This document shows, in pieces, positions 1 through 9,688 of a stretch of 64,000 nt of DNA. The first letter of the stretch is position 1. Each line of letters opens with the position of its first letter. Where the stretch lies: positions 62,001 to 126,000 of the forward strand of contig NZ_WTPY01000009.1 in assembly GCF_011378905.1 (NCBI RefSeq), in the 5' to 3' direction. The translations under genes and the position numbers were made by a program. Source of the DNA: Paraglaciecola sp. 20A4. GTDB lineage: Bacteria > Pseudomonadota > Gammaproteobacteria > Enterobacterales > Alteromonadaceae. Below the pieces are notes generated by a model. That model did no database searches and had not been told where the DNA came from. It worked only from the letters and a program-made list of their open reading frames with translations.

Positions 1-800
<800 letters not shown>

Positions 801-811
801 CATCGAGAAAA

Positions 812-843
812 CCCCGTGATCAGAACGAAGTGATGTCGCGGGG
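812..843. repeat. Imperfect hairpin at the tnpA-side end of the IS200/IS605-type element
   Basis: CCCCGTGAT at 812-820 can fold back on the matching arm ending CGGGG at 839-843, with G-U pairs inside the stem. It lies 10 bases beyond the tnpA stop codon. Subterminal hairpins are what Y1 transposases of IS200/IS605 elements recognise, so this is a candidate left-end structure. The exact cleavage site is not resolved. Confidence 0.45.
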
Positions 844-853
844 ATGAATCGAC

Positions 854-1249
854 TTATCCTTGCTCCCGAATGTATTCCCTTATCGTCTCAGCGCTTGCAT
901 TGCCTACAGAGCAAACGAAATAGCCGTCTGACCAAAAAGCCTTTTCAACCCAAAACTGATGTTTTAAATATGGGAACATTTTCCAAATCTTAGCGGTTGT
1001 CTCCTGCTTAATCCTCCTTACATATTGCCCAACGGAATATTTAGTACCTATTCTGATAAGCATGTGAATATGATCAAGGTCTATTTCAATTTCTTCAACG
1101 TCAAAGTCTGAACGAGATGCGATGTCAGATACTATTCGTTTAACAAACTCGCCTAAACGATCCTTTAATATTGGTTTTCTATCTTTTACAACCAATATTA
1201 AATGTAATGCTATTAGGTATTTGCAATGTGATTTAGTTTCATAATCCAT
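854..1249 (-). CDS. tnpA: IS200-type Y1 (HUH) transposase TnpA
   Basis: This 131-residue protein has the size and motifs of the IS200/IS605 single-strand transposase. The HUH metal-binding pair is visible as HIH in DLDHIHMLI, and the nucleophilic tyrosine as the Y of IREYIREQ near the C terminus. These enzymes act as dimers, cutting and joining single-stranded DNA at subterminal hairpins. Both catalytic motifs are intact and no stop interrupts the frame, so it may be active. A purine-rich Shine-Dalgarno (AAGGGG on the minus strand) precedes the ATG. It is divergent from tnpB, with about 30-140 bp between them depending on the tnpB start. Confidence 0.88.
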   Translation of the reverse strand: MDYETKSHCKYLIALHLILVVKDRKPILKDRLGEFVKRIVSDIASRSDFDVEEIEIDLDHIHMLIRIGTKYSVGQYVRRIKQETTAKIWKMFPYLKHQFWVEKAFWSDGYFVCSVGNASAETIREYIREQG

Positions 1250-1389
1250 CTTGACAACCCCTTTTCATACAGTAGTCTATACAGTATATAAAAAAGACGC
1301 TTAGATTCAACTACAGGCTCAATCCTACGCCAACCCAAGAAGCTAAACTCATCGAGTTTGGCGCGACAGCGCGTGGCATTTGGAACCTT

Positions 1390-2496
1390 TTGTTGTCTGA
1401 AAATATACGTCGATACGAGTATGATAAAACGTTTCTGTTTTACAAAGAAATGGCTTCACTTCTAAAGGAGTTAAAGCCTTACGAAGAGTTCAATTGGATC
1501 AAAGAGTTTGATTCTGCGGCGGCTCAGCAAGTTGCACGCGACTTGGAAATTGCATTAAAGAACGCATTCTCGAAAGGCCGTTTGCAGCGGTTTCCAAAGC
1601 ATAAAATCTCATATAAAAAGCAAAAACTTCACAATGATAGCTTTAGAGCTGTGAATAATTCGAACTGCATCCGAATCGAAGATGGAGCCATAAGCATTCC
1701 CAAGGTTGGCAAAGTCCCTATCATTTTGCATCGTGAGTTGGCGAGTAAAATTAAGACCGTAACCATTCAGTATCGTCACGGAAAGTGGGAGTGCAGTATT
1801 ACTCAGGAAGTCGAGTGTAAGGCAGCTAAACGTGTTTTGCATGGTATTGTCGGATTTGATATTAACTCGAAACAGACAGTGGTCGGTTCAAACGGTTTCG
1901 TTGCCGAGAACCCGAAGTTTTTAAAACAATCAAAAGCTAAATTGACTCAACTACAACGCCAGCTTGCTCGAAGAAATAAAGGCTCAAATCGCTGGCAGGA
2001 AACTAAGCAGCGCATCAATAAATTACACGGCAAGATTTCTAGGCAAAGGCTCGACTTTGCTCATAAAATTTCACGACAGATAACCAATGAAAGTGATATT
2101 TTGTGTTTTGAAAATCTAAACGTAAGAGCGATGCAAAAATTCAATGGCAGCATGGTGACCGACAACGTGATGGGCTTGATAACCCAGCTTTCAAAATACA
2201 AAGCGGAGATTGAAGGTAAGCTCTATCACGAGATTGGTAGATTCCAGAAGTCCACTGGCATTTGCTTAGAATGTAGTCAGCATCATACACTCTCATTGAG
2301 CGATAGAAATTTCACATGCACTGCTTGTCAGACTTATCAAAGTCGAGACCTATCTGCGGCTAAAAGTATCGTCAGAACAGGTGAATTAGATTTAATTGCG
2401 GCTGGAATCGTCGCAAGGGTAAACCCCGCATCTCAGCATAAATCAGCTATTAAAACGAAAGTCTTCGAGCTATTGAAGTTTGCCGCTGGATACTAG
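1390..2496 (+). CDS. tnpB: TnpB (OrfB) RNA-guided nuclease-like protein, start codon uncertain
   Basis: The RuvC-like triad is complete: D157 in GFDIN, E241 in CFENLN and D320 in SRDLSAAKS. A zinc finger with C292, C295, C310 and C313 lies between the last two. TnpB proteins are reRNA-guided DNA nucleases carried by IS200/IS605 elements. The usual N terminus (KKTLRFNYRLNPTPTQEAKL, then WNLL) is encoded in the same frame upstream of 1390, back to about 1288. No ATG, GTG or TTG is present between the TAG at 1273 and the TTG at 1390. Translation must therefore start at a non-standard codon such as ATA 1288, or yield a product lacking about 34 residues. The motifs are otherwise intact. Confidence 0.85.
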   Translation: MLSENIRRYEYDKTFLFYKEMASLLKELKPYEEFNWIKEFDSAAAQQVARDLEIALKNAFSKGRLQRFPKHKISYKKQKLHNDSFRAVNNSNCIRIEDGAISIPKVGKVPIILHRELASKIKTVTIQYRHGKWECSITQEVECKAAKRVLHGIVGFDINSKQTVVGSNGFVAENPKFLKQSKAKLTQLQRQLARRNKGSNRWQETKQRINKLHGKISRQRLDFAHKISRQITNESDILCFENLNVRAMQKFNGSMVTDNVMGLITQLSKYKAEIEGKLYHEIGRFQKSTGICLECSQHHTLSLSDRNFTCTACQTYQSRDLSAAKSIVRTGELDLIAAGIVARVNPASQHKSAIKTKVFELLKFAAGY

Positions 2497-3152
2497 ACAA
2501 CCTAGCCGATGCAGAGAAACTTGTATCTAATTTTCACGACACCCCAAAGGGGAACGTACGCTTAACCGCGCCAGTCACCTATGGCGAAGAGGTTATCATG
2601 CCCATAGTGAATGAATTTTTACTGGCCTATCCCGAGATAAATGTACGTGTCGATTTAAGTAACCAGCGGGCAGATTTAATCTACGAGGGATACGACTTTG
2701 CCATTCGCCTCGGACATTTAGCAGACTCAAATCTGATTTCCCGCAAGTTAAGCTCTCGTAAACTCATTGTGTGTGCCACCCCCGAATACTTAGCCCTGCA
2801 TGGTACGCCAATAAACCTCGACGAACTAAGTCACCAAAACTGCTTAGTTGGCAGCGCTGATAGTTGGCGCTTCACACATAACAATAAAAGTGAACAAATA
2901 CTAATAAGCGGTCGACTGCGTTGCAACAGCGGACACAGTTTAGTTAAAGCAGCCCTCAAACATATTGGCCTTATCCAATTACCTGATTATTACGTTCAGC
3001 CCTACATTGAAACGGGCGAACTCATCTCCGTATTAGATACCTATCAAATGACCGAAGAAGGCATCTGGGCACTATATCCAGACAAACACTATCTACCCAA
3101 TAAAATTAAAGTCCTACTAGAATTTATTCAACAACACCTCAAAGATAAATAA
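2493..3152 (+). pseudogene. LysR-family regulator fragment lacking the DNA-binding domain
   Basis: The frame reads LDNLADAEKL at 2493-2522, which resembles the linker after a LysR helix-turn-helix. It continues through the effector-binding domain (GNVRLTAPVTYGEEVIMP, DFAIRLGHL, ISRKL) to a normal C terminus. The ATG at 2598 would start a 184-residue effector domain alone, against about 300 residues in the family. No helix-turn-helix is encoded upstream because the IS element occupies that position. LysR regulators often lie beside formaldehyde or aldehyde dehydrogenase genes, and the decayed frmA lies on the other side of the element. The fragment itself is free of stops, so the truncation may be recent, but it cannot bind DNA in the usual way. 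Confidence 0.8.
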
Positions 3153-3206
3153 CCATGCAGACATGACAGATATCTCTACCTTGTAGGGATACCGATTTTA
3201 TAAAGG

Positions 3207-3287
3207 ATCTTATAAGAACACCCAAGATAGCGATCTTATAAGGACACCCAAGATAAATTAACCTGTTTTACAAGGACACCCAACATA
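3207..3287 (+). repeat. Three direct repeats with an ACACCC core upstream of the RAYT gene
   Basis: Copies lie at 3207-3229, 3233-3255 and 3265-3287. The first two differ at one position over 23 bases, and the third keeps the CAAGGACACCCAA core with a few changes. The same core appears in inverse orientation downstream of the transposase gene (TTGGGTGTCC at 4541). Repeats flanking a RAYT gene in opposite orientation are the expected substrate of that transposase. Confidence 0.8.
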
Positions 3288-3356
3288 AAATCCCCAATTT
3301 ATTCCAATCTATCCTAAACTTGGAAGGTGTTTCATTTATCGTCTGGTAGGTTTGTC

Positions 3357-4340
3357 ATGCCTCAGCCACGAAAAAGTCAAATTAGCTTAATTGATACCCC
3401 TTATTATCATTGCGTTTCACGTTGCGTTCGTCGTTCATTCTTATGTGGGATTGATAAATATTCAGGCCAAAGTTACGAGCATCGCCGTGAATGGGTAGAA
3501 AAACGGCTACTCTTTTTATCCACAGCTTTTACGATAAGCATTTGTGCTTATGCGGTTATGGCTAATCATACTCATGTGGTACTACATGTAGATAAATCAT
3601 TGGCCGAAAGCTTAGATACCTCAGAGGTATTGCGCCGCTACCATAAATTACATAAGGGCTCTCTGCTGACCCAGAAATATATAGTTGGTGACAAACTCAC
3701 AACTGGCGAGCTTATTACCTTTAATGAAACGGTTGAACTGTATCGAAAACGTTTATATGACATCAGTTGGTTTATGCGCGATATCAATGAACATATTGCC
3801 AGAGAGGCCAACAAAGAGGATGGTTGCACCGGCCGATTTTGGGAAGGACGTTTTAAATCTCAGGCTTTGTTAGATGAAAGCGCTGTATTAGCGTGCATGG
3901 CCTATGTGGATTTAAATCCTATTAGGGCAAAGATGGAATCAACGCCTGAAACCTCAAAGCACACCAGCATCAAAAAACGCGTTCAGGCGATCAAAAATAA
4001 ACAACAACAACCAAAAAATTTGATGCCTTTTGTGGGTAACCTAAGACAAAATATGCCTAAGGGCATCGCATATTCGTTACAAGACTATTGTGAGTTACTC
4101 GAGGCCACAGGCCGTTGTATTATTAATGATAAAACGGGATATATCGACAAATACCAAAACCCAATTTTAGATCGATTAGGCTTAGATTCAGCCCAATGGC
4201 TGACGTTGACAACTGAATTTGAAAAACACTTTTTTTGTGCTGCAGGTGCAGAACTGATGATGAATGCATTTAAAATCCATACGCACCATCAACGCATGAG
4301 GGGAATAGGCAAAGCAAAAGTACTACTTAAAAGTGCTTAA
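3357..4340 (+). CDS. REP-associated tyrosine transposase-like protein (Y1, RAYT group)
   Basis: This protein of 327 residues carries the HUH pair as HTH in VMANHTHVVLHV. It also has the family block GRFWEGRFKSQALLD followed by YVDLNPIRA, and a candidate nucleophile Tyr before the IAREAN segment. The ATG at 3357 (MPQPRKSQ) is preferred over the TTG at 3327 because family members begin with a short basic stretch. RAYTs are single-copy domesticated relatives of IS200 transposases that act on nearby REP-like repeats. Here GACACCC-type repeats lie on both sides of the gene in opposite orientation. The frame is intact. It is distinct in length and sequence from the IS200-type tnpA at 854-1249. Confidence 0.87.
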   Translation: MPQPRKSQISLIDTPYYHCVSRCVRRSFLCGIDKYSGQSYEHRREWVEKRLLFLSTAFTISICAYAVMANHTHVVLHVDKSLAESLDTSEVLRRYHKLHKGSLLTQKYIVGDKLTTGELITFNETVELYRKRLYDISWFMRDINEHIAREANKEDGCTGRFWEGRFKSQALLDESAVLACMAYVDLNPIRAKMESTPETSKHTSIKKRVQAIKNKQQQPKNLMPFVGNLRQNMPKGIAYSLQDYCELLEATGRCIINDKTGYIDKYQNPILDRLGLDSAQWLTLTTEFEKHFFCAAGAELMMNAFKIHTHHQRMRGIGKAKVLLKSA

Positions 4341-4540
4341 TTAGCATTAGATAACCACACTGCAGACAACCACCTCGCAATTAACACATTCGAAGAAACT
4401 TCGTGTGCACGAATCTCTTCCAAATCGTCATTTTCACCGCTTAATACCTCAAATTATTCGTCGCTTTACATTTTACTAGCAATATTTTTTAACTCTATAA
4501 AAGAGCATGGATAAAATAGATTTTCACACCGCTATTTACA

Positions 4541-4643
4541 TTGGGTGTCCTCATATATTCCTCATATCCTCTTACGGGGTATTTATATAATGGGTGTTGT
4601 TATATTTTATTATATTTTCTATTTTTTTTTATGATGGGTGTCA
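4541..4643 (-). repeat. Inverse-orientation GGGTGT repeats downstream of the RAYT gene
   Basis: TTGGGTGTCC at 4541-4550, TGGGTGTTG at 4591-4599 and TGGGTGTCA at 4635-4643 are reverse complements or near matches of the ACACCC core found upstream at 3207-3287. Between them the sequence is very A+T rich. Together with the upstream copies they bracket the transposase gene as an inverted pair of arrays. Confidence 0.65.
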
Positions 4644-4764
4644 TGGCATTTGTTATAAATTTGTTGATGGGGAGGAGGTTTGGAGATTGAAGTTATTCGG
4701 CATTAATAGTGGTGTGCAGAGCCTAATTCATTGACTTTGATGGTAACTGTTTGTATGGTCTGCG

Positions 4765-4925
4765 CCGCTATTCTAGGTGCCTGTTAGTTGTGAGCCATTT
4801 CAACAGAACAGGGTAAACGGGAAGTATGGTGTCGCCAGACAAATCATGGCTGTCTAGGTTAACCCATCGCTGCCCCCGCAACGGTACGCATACTTTGAGA
4901 TGCCAGCCCGACACCGGCCTATGAA
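4765..4925 (+). ncRNA. Cobalamin (B12) riboswitch
   Basis: Several conserved blocks of the cobalamin aptamer occur in order: AGGTGCC near 4775, ACGGGAAG near 4816, the B12 box GCTGCCCCCGCAACGGTA at 4869-4886, and CCAGCCCGACACCGGCC ending near 4919. The element lies about 190 bp upstream of a BtuB-like receptor gene on the same strand, the usual place for this riboswitch. Adenosylcobalamin binding is expected to lower receptor expression. A perfect 8-bp hairpin (4939-4959) follows and may belong to the expression platform. Confidence 0.92.
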
Positions 4926-4938
4926 CTAGTTATTTACG

Positions 4939-4959
4939 AATGAAGCGGAGGGCTTCATT
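4939..4959 (+). promoter_or_regulatory. Hairpin with GGAGG loop after the riboswitch
   Basis: AATGAAGC at 4939-4946 pairs perfectly with GCTTCATT at 4952-4959, leaving GGAGG in the loop. No U-run follows, so it is not a classical terminator. A tiny frame (ATG at 4963, five codons) begins just after it. The loop therefore presents a Shine-Dalgarno-like sequence far from the btuB start. It could be part of the riboswitch expression platform, but the mechanism is not shown. Confidence 0.4.
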
Positions 4960-5116
4960 AGAATGCACCTATCAAATTAACTTGTTGCTTGCTTTAGTTT
5001 TGACGCTATTTTATCGGTTTTAAATGTCATTTCGCTGTATATCGCTGCAAGATTATTATAATTAACGCATTTTACCCCTCCTTCGATCGTTAACTTTATT
5101 AGATTGAGGAACACAC

Positions 5117-6988
5117 ATGCAACACCAATCATTGGCTTTCGCCATCTCTATTGCCCTAGCTGCCAGCCCGGCTATTGCACAAACATCAGAGCAAGCGACG
5201 CAAACAACCAAAGTCGACAGCAGCGAGAAAAATGTCGAACATATGGTAGTGGTATCTAGCCGCGTGCCGATGCCAATTCGTGAAATTGCCACATCGGTAT
5301 CAATTGTAACCCGCCAAGACATTGAAGCCCGAGGCTATACAAATTTAGCTGATGTACTGCGCACGCAACCATCCATTACCGTTACCAACAGTGGTAGTGC
5401 AGGTTCTGCCACCAGCTTAAGAATTCGTGGCGAAGAGGGTTACCGCACACTGGTACGCATTGACGGTGTTGACGTGTCTGATCCAACGGCGACCCAAGTA
5501 GCACCTAAATTTGGCCAAATTCAAAGTAGCAATATTAACCGTGTTGAAATACTCCGCGGTAGCCAAGGCTTAGTTTATGGCGCTGATGCAGGTGGTGTAA
5601 TCAATATTGAAAGTGCCAACGGCGTAGGCGCGCCATCAGGGCAAGTCTCTGCAGAGTATGGTCGTTATAATGCCACCAATTTGGCTGCTGATGTGGGCGG
5701 CTCAAGTGACAAGTTCGATTACTACGTAGCAGCCTCTGACTTTTCAACTGACGGTTTTAACTCCCTTGTTGATGACAACGAATCCCAAGACGCAGATGGT
5801 TACGACAACACCACCCTGCATGCCCGATTAGGCTATCAAGCAACCCAAGATTTAAAACTTGGTTTTGTCGCCCGTAATACCGACAGTGATGGTGAATACG
5901 ACAACTGTGGTTTTGGTGCAACGGCCAGCAATAATTGCACTAATGACTTCGAACAAACCAATGTGCGTGCTACAGCAAACTATTCTCATGGTGCATCCGA
6001 GCATGAGTTCGCCGTATCTAAGATGTTTATTGAGCGTAATAATTACACCCAAGGAGAGTTCGGATTCGGAGCCAAAGGCTATTCAGAAAAGGCCGAATAC
6101 TTAGGTAATACTGAACTCAATCAAGATACACGTTTGGTGTACGGCATTGATTGGGAAAAAGAAGCGGTTACCAGCACCGACGATGAGCGTATTCAACGAG
6201 GTTACTATGTTGAATATCAAAGCGAAGTGATCAGTAACTTCTTTGTTACCGCTGGAATACGTCACGACGACAACGAAGATTTCGGTGAACACACTAGCTA
6301 CCGTTTAAGCAGTGCTTATATTTGGGACCTCGATGAAAACGAACTTAAACTGCGCGGTGCATATGGTACTGGTTTCAGGGCACCAAGCTTATACGAAATA
6401 GGCTTTAACACTGGGCCTTACTCTTATGCTCCAGCAGCAGAAATTGACTTAAAAGAAGAAACCACCAAAGGTTTTGAAATTGGCCTGACCTACGCCTTAG
6501 CGTCTGGTTCACAGTTTGATGCCACCTACTTTGATCAGAAGATCCAAGATAGCATTTACTATGATCTCGCAACTTTCTCCGGTTATTTACAAGATTTAGG
6601 TGAGAGCAGTTCAAAAGGTATCGAATTAATCGCCGACCTTGTTATATCTGACAGTGTCGGTGTCACCGCTAATTACACCTATAACGACACTGAAGACACC
6701 GCTGGTGAGCAGCGCCGTCGTCGTCCGCGTAATTCAGGTAGTGTGAGTGTTTATTACGACAACGACACATGGAAACTCGCGGCAACATTGCGCTCATTGC
6801 ATGATGCGGTCGACGGTATTCAGCTTAAAGGCTACGAAGTATTTGATATCAGTGCACGTTATGCTGTCAATCAAGAGCTTAGTTTAAGCGCCCGTATCGA
6901 AAACGCGTTCGATGCTAACTATCAAGATATTGCGGCTTATAACACCTCAGGTGCTGCTGGCTATGTGGGCGTGCAATATCAGTTTTAA
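5117..6988 (+). CDS. btuB: TonB-dependent outer-membrane receptor, BtuB-like
   Basis: The 623-residue protein begins with a signal peptide ending near AIAQ. A TonB-box-like segment (EHMVVVSSR) follows, then the plug domain (IVTRQDIEARGYTNLADVLR, LRIRGEEG, VEILRGSQGLVYGADA) and a 22-strand-type barrel ending in the C-terminal Phe (GVQYQF). Length and motifs match BtuB, which imports corrinoids across the outer membrane using TonB energy. The cobalamin riboswitch upstream supports cobalamin or a precursor as substrate. A Shine-Dalgarno (GAGGAA) precedes the ATG. No btuC, btuD or btuF follows, and the gene ends in a terminator hairpin, so it appears monocistronic. Confidence 0.9.
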   Translation: MQHQSLAFAISIALAASPAIAQTSEQATQTTKVDSSEKNVEHMVVVSSRVPMPIREIATSVSIVTRQDIEARGYTNLADVLRTQPSITVTNSGSAGSATSLRIRGEEGYRTLVRIDGVDVSDPTATQVAPKFGQIQSSNINRVEILRGSQGLVYGADAGGVINIESANGVGAPSGQVSAEYGRYNATNLAADVGGSSDKFDYYVAASDFSTDGFNSLVDDNESQDADGYDNTTLHARLGYQATQDLKLGFVARNTDSDGEYDNCGFGATASNNCTNDFEQTNVRATANYSHGASEHEFAVSKMFIERNNYTQGEFGFGAKGYSEKAEYLGNTELNQDTRLVYGIDWEKEAVTSTDDERIQRGYYVEYQSEVISNFFVTAGIRHDDNEDFGEHTSYRLSSAYIWDLDENELKLRGAYGTGFRAPSLYEIGFNTGPYSYAPAAEIDLKEETTKGFEIGLTYALASGSQFDATYFDQKIQDSIYYDLATFSGYLQDLGESSSKGIELIADLVISDSVGVTANYTYNDTEDTAGEQRRRRPRNSGSVSVYYDNDTWKLAATLRSLHDAVDGIQLKGYEVFDISARYAVNQELSLSARIENAFDANYQDIAAYNTSGAAGYVGVQYQF

Positions 6989-7032
6989 GGGGTAAGATTT
7001 AGGCATCGCGCTTAAACCTTAATTTTACCCAG

Positions 7033-7058
7033 AGGGATGTTTCTACATCCCTTTTTTA
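7033..7058 (+). terminator. Rho-independent terminator of btuB
   Basis: GGGATG at 7034-7039 pairs with CATCCC at 7046-7051 and is followed directly by TTTTTTATT. It lies 45 bp after the btuB stop codon. Confidence 0.85.
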
Positions 7059-7112
7059 TTGCTTCATATTGCGCATCACGGCTTATTAAAATACCCAAAT
7101 TTCAGCTATAAA

Positions 7113-7136
7113 AAAGCTAACCCAAAGGTTAGCTTT
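7113..7136. terminator. Bidirectional terminator between btuB and the CstA gene
   Basis: AAAGCTAACC and GGTTAGCTTT form a perfect 10-bp stem with a CAAA loop. A-rich sequence on the left and T-rich sequence on the right give a U-run on either strand. It can end transcription of the minus-strand cstA-like gene and back up the btuB terminator. Confidence 0.85.
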
Positions 7137-7207
7137 CTATTTTTTAATCTTTTAGGCGTTAGCCGAGCTGAATGGTTAGCTCATTAAGCACCTAAGCCAA
7201 TCAATAC

Positions 7208-8671
7208 TTATACCGCAACAGGCTTATGCTTTTTGTGAGTTATCACTAGTAAAATCATACCAATGACGATGACAACTGCACCAATCGGCTTGCCTAAATC
7301 AGGGGACAAGTTAAAACCAATCGCAGCCGTCATAATATAAGAAACGGTCACACCCGTGGTAATAACCGCAGGTATGCTGGCTATCCAATGAAAAGTCCCA
7401 CGGTCGAACAAGTACTTAGTCGCTAACCACAATACGCTGGTCGACAGCAACATGTTGGAGAAGGCGAAATAACGCCAAATCAATGAGAAGTCGAGTTTCG
7501 TCATAAAGTAAGCAATGGTTAAAATAGGTATAGCAAGCAATAAGCGATTACGTACACTTTGGGGAATATTAAACGCATCGACCACGGTTAAGCGCAATGA
7601 ACGAAACGCTGTATCGCCAGAAGTGATAGGGAACACGGCCACAGCAATAATCGCCATTATGCCGCCAAATACACCTAAGTAACTGTTCGCAACATGGTTC
7701 ACCACTAATCCTGGGCCACCTTGGTCGAGCAATTCTTTTAATCCTGCATAGCCATCAGGGAACGCAGCAATACCGGCTAACGCCCATACGCAGGCTACGA
7801 TGCCTTCACATACCATGGCGCCGTAATATACTGGGCGTACATATTTTTCGTTGGTTAAACAGCGAGCGATTATAGGTGCTTGAGTTGAGTGGAAACCACT
7901 AATAGCGCCGCAGGTAATTGTCACAAATAATAACGGCCAAGTTGGCAGTCCATCAGGGTTAGGCTCTAAGAAGTCATGAGCATGGTCGGCCTCAAAATAG
8001 GCCATAAAATCCCCTGTTACCGGTAAGTGGGGCGCCTCTATTAATAACGCAACCGCAATCATCGTGGTCATCACTATCATCAACAAGCCAAATATAGGGT
8101 AAAACTTGGTGATAATTTTATCGATAGGTAAAAGGGTCGCTAAGAAGTAGTAGCCCAAAATAACCAATACCCAAAAGGTATTATTTGCTAGAAACGTATC
8201 TTGAAAATAATCAAGATTACTGAGTAGACCGGCCGGGCTCATAATAAAAACTACGCCCACAAAAAACAGTAACATAGCGGTAAATATCAGCATAAAGCCT
8301 TTAAAGACCACATTATAATAATGGCCAGCGATTTCAGGCAGGCTTTTGCCATCCTCTTTAATGCTCATCACACCAGAGAAATAATCGTGAACCGCGCCAC
8401 CTAAGACATTACCAAGAACTATCCACACGAGTGCAATCGGGCCATATAACGCCCCCAATATAGGACCAAAAATAGGGCCTACACCAGCAATGTTTAAAAA
8501 TTGGATTAAAAAAGCACGAACAGGATGGATCGGAACGTAATCTACACCTTCGCTGAAGCGAGATTGCGGAGTGGCAACAGTCGGGTCGATCCCTGCTTGT
8601 TTCTCAACAAATGGGCTATAAAACTTATAGCCAAGGATCAATATAGTGATACAAATAAAAAAGATGATCAT
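7208..8671 (-). CDS. cstA: Carbon starvation protein A (CstA) family transporter
   Basis: A highly hydrophobic protein of 487 residues with many membrane spans. It carries the CstA signatures FLNIAGVGPIFGPILGALYG, GGAVHDYFSGVMS, TCGAISGFHSTQAPIIARC and FPITSGDTAFRSLRL. CstA proteins are inner-membrane importers of pyruvate or peptides, often induced on carbon limitation. This is the short form: E. coli CstA and BtsT have about 700 residues and extra C-terminal spans. The gene is flanked by a terminator on its 3' side and by 290 bp of intergenic DNA without a gene on its 5' side, so it looks monocistronic. No CRP-like site could be assigned confidently. Confidence 0.88.
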   Translation of the reverse strand: MIIFFICITILILGYKFYSPFVEKQAGIDPTVATPQSRFSEGVDYVPIHPVRAFLIQFLNIAGVGPIFGPILGALYGPIALVWIVLGNVLGGAVHDYFSGVMSIKEDGKSLPEIAGHYYNVVFKGFMLIFTAMLLFFVGVVFIMSPAGLLSNLDYFQDTFLANNTFWVLVILGYYFLATLLPIDKIITKFYPIFGLLMIVMTTMIAVALLIEAPHLPVTGDFMAYFEADHAHDFLEPNPDGLPTWPLLFVTITCGAISGFHSTQAPIIARCLTNEKYVRPVYYGAMVCEGIVACVWALAGIAAFPDGYAGLKELLDQGGPGLVVNHVANSYLGVFGGIMAIIAVAVFPITSGDTAFRSLRLTVVDAFNIPQSVRNRLLLAIPILTIAYFMTKLDFSLIWRYFAFSNMLLSTSVLWLATKYLFDRGTFHWIASIPAVITTGVTVSYIMTAAIGFNLSPDLGKPIGAVVIVIGMILLVITHKKHKPVAV

Positions 8672-8961
8672 AACAGCGCGTATCTCTGTTTAGCGTAGTT
8701 CGAAATAGAGCGCGACAAATGCACCCCGCCTTTCATTCCATGAATATGTTTAATAATTTAACAGAACGTTAAAATATGGCGGCGATAATAACAAACTAGA
8801 ACACAACAAAAAACGGTAAACACACGTTATTACTAACAACAGGTTAAAGAATATGTAACTAACCTGTATTTATGTATAACTATTCGCCAAACCCTGGTAC
8901 TGGTATGACCTATTTCGAATCAGACCTAGATGCGATAAGGGCTAGGCGGAATGGGTACGAT

Positions 8962-9543
8962 TTAATTCACTGAACGTTTTTCAGCCAAAACTTCAGCTAA
9001 TTCATAATTACCTTGGCTTAAGGCGATATCGACTAGGCTATTACCTGAGCCATCTTTAGCAGCGAGGTCTGCTCCTGCTTCGGTTAACGCAGTAATCGTT
9101 TCAGTGCGATTAAAAAGAGTGGCAAACATGGCAGCGGTTTGGCCATTAGCGTTTGTTTGATCTACATCACAATCAGCACTAATCAATGCTTTAATGGCGC
9201 CAAAATTGCCTTTAAATATAGCGCCCATTAACGCAGTATTCCCTGAGTTATCTTCCTGACACGCATTGATTTCATCTTGACTGAGTAAATAGGTAACTGC
9301 GTCTGTCTGCCCGTGATAAGCAGCCAGTATTAGAGCCGTGTAGCCTTTTTTATCCGCCACATTCATATTTAATCCAGCAGCATAATAAGCGCTTAGCGTT
9401 GACACGTCACCTTGGCGAGCGGCATTGAAGTATAAAGTCTGTAAGCGTTCACTATCAACAGGTTGTGCATTAGTTATAAATGCGCTGGCAAATAACATAA
9501 CTCCTATAAGGCTTTTTATAGAGAAGGTGAAAATAGCGTTCAT
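8962..9543 (-). CDS. ankB: Secreted ankyrin-repeat protein (AnkB-like), partner of the periplasmic catalase
   Basis: The ATG at 9541-9543 is chosen over the upstream in-frame start at 9615 because AGGAG precedes it at good distance. It also opens directly into a signal peptide (MNAIFTFSIKSLIGVMLF, cleavage after TNA). About four ankyrin repeats follow (GYTALILAAYHGQTDAVTYL, GNTALMGAIFKGNFGAIKAL, GQTAAMFATLFNRTETITAL, GNSLVDIALSQGNYELAEVL). It lies 145 bp downstream of a periplasmic catalase gene on the same strand. In Pseudomonas aeruginosa the periplasmic AnkB encoded after katB is needed for full KatB activity, so the same support role is inferred here. The role rests on context and not on the repeats alone. 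Confidence 0.8.
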   Translation of the reverse strand: MNAIFTFSIKSLIGVMLFASAFITNAQPVDSERLQTLYFNAARQGDVSTLSAYYAAGLNMNVADKKGYTALILAAYHGQTDAVTYLLSQDEINACQEDNSGNTALMGAIFKGNFGAIKALISADCDVDQTNANGQTAAMFATLFNRTETITALTEAGADLAAKDGSGNSLVDIALSQGNYELAEVLAEKRSVN

Positions 9544-9688
9544 GACTAACTCCTGAGTTGAATAGTTAAAAATATACGTTATGAAGGAATACGGCGTGTC
9601 TTGTAACTTATTCACATGACACGCCGCGGTGAGCTATCACCCTACCCTACAATTTTAACAACGCTTCGAGGGGGGCGATAAACCAAGC

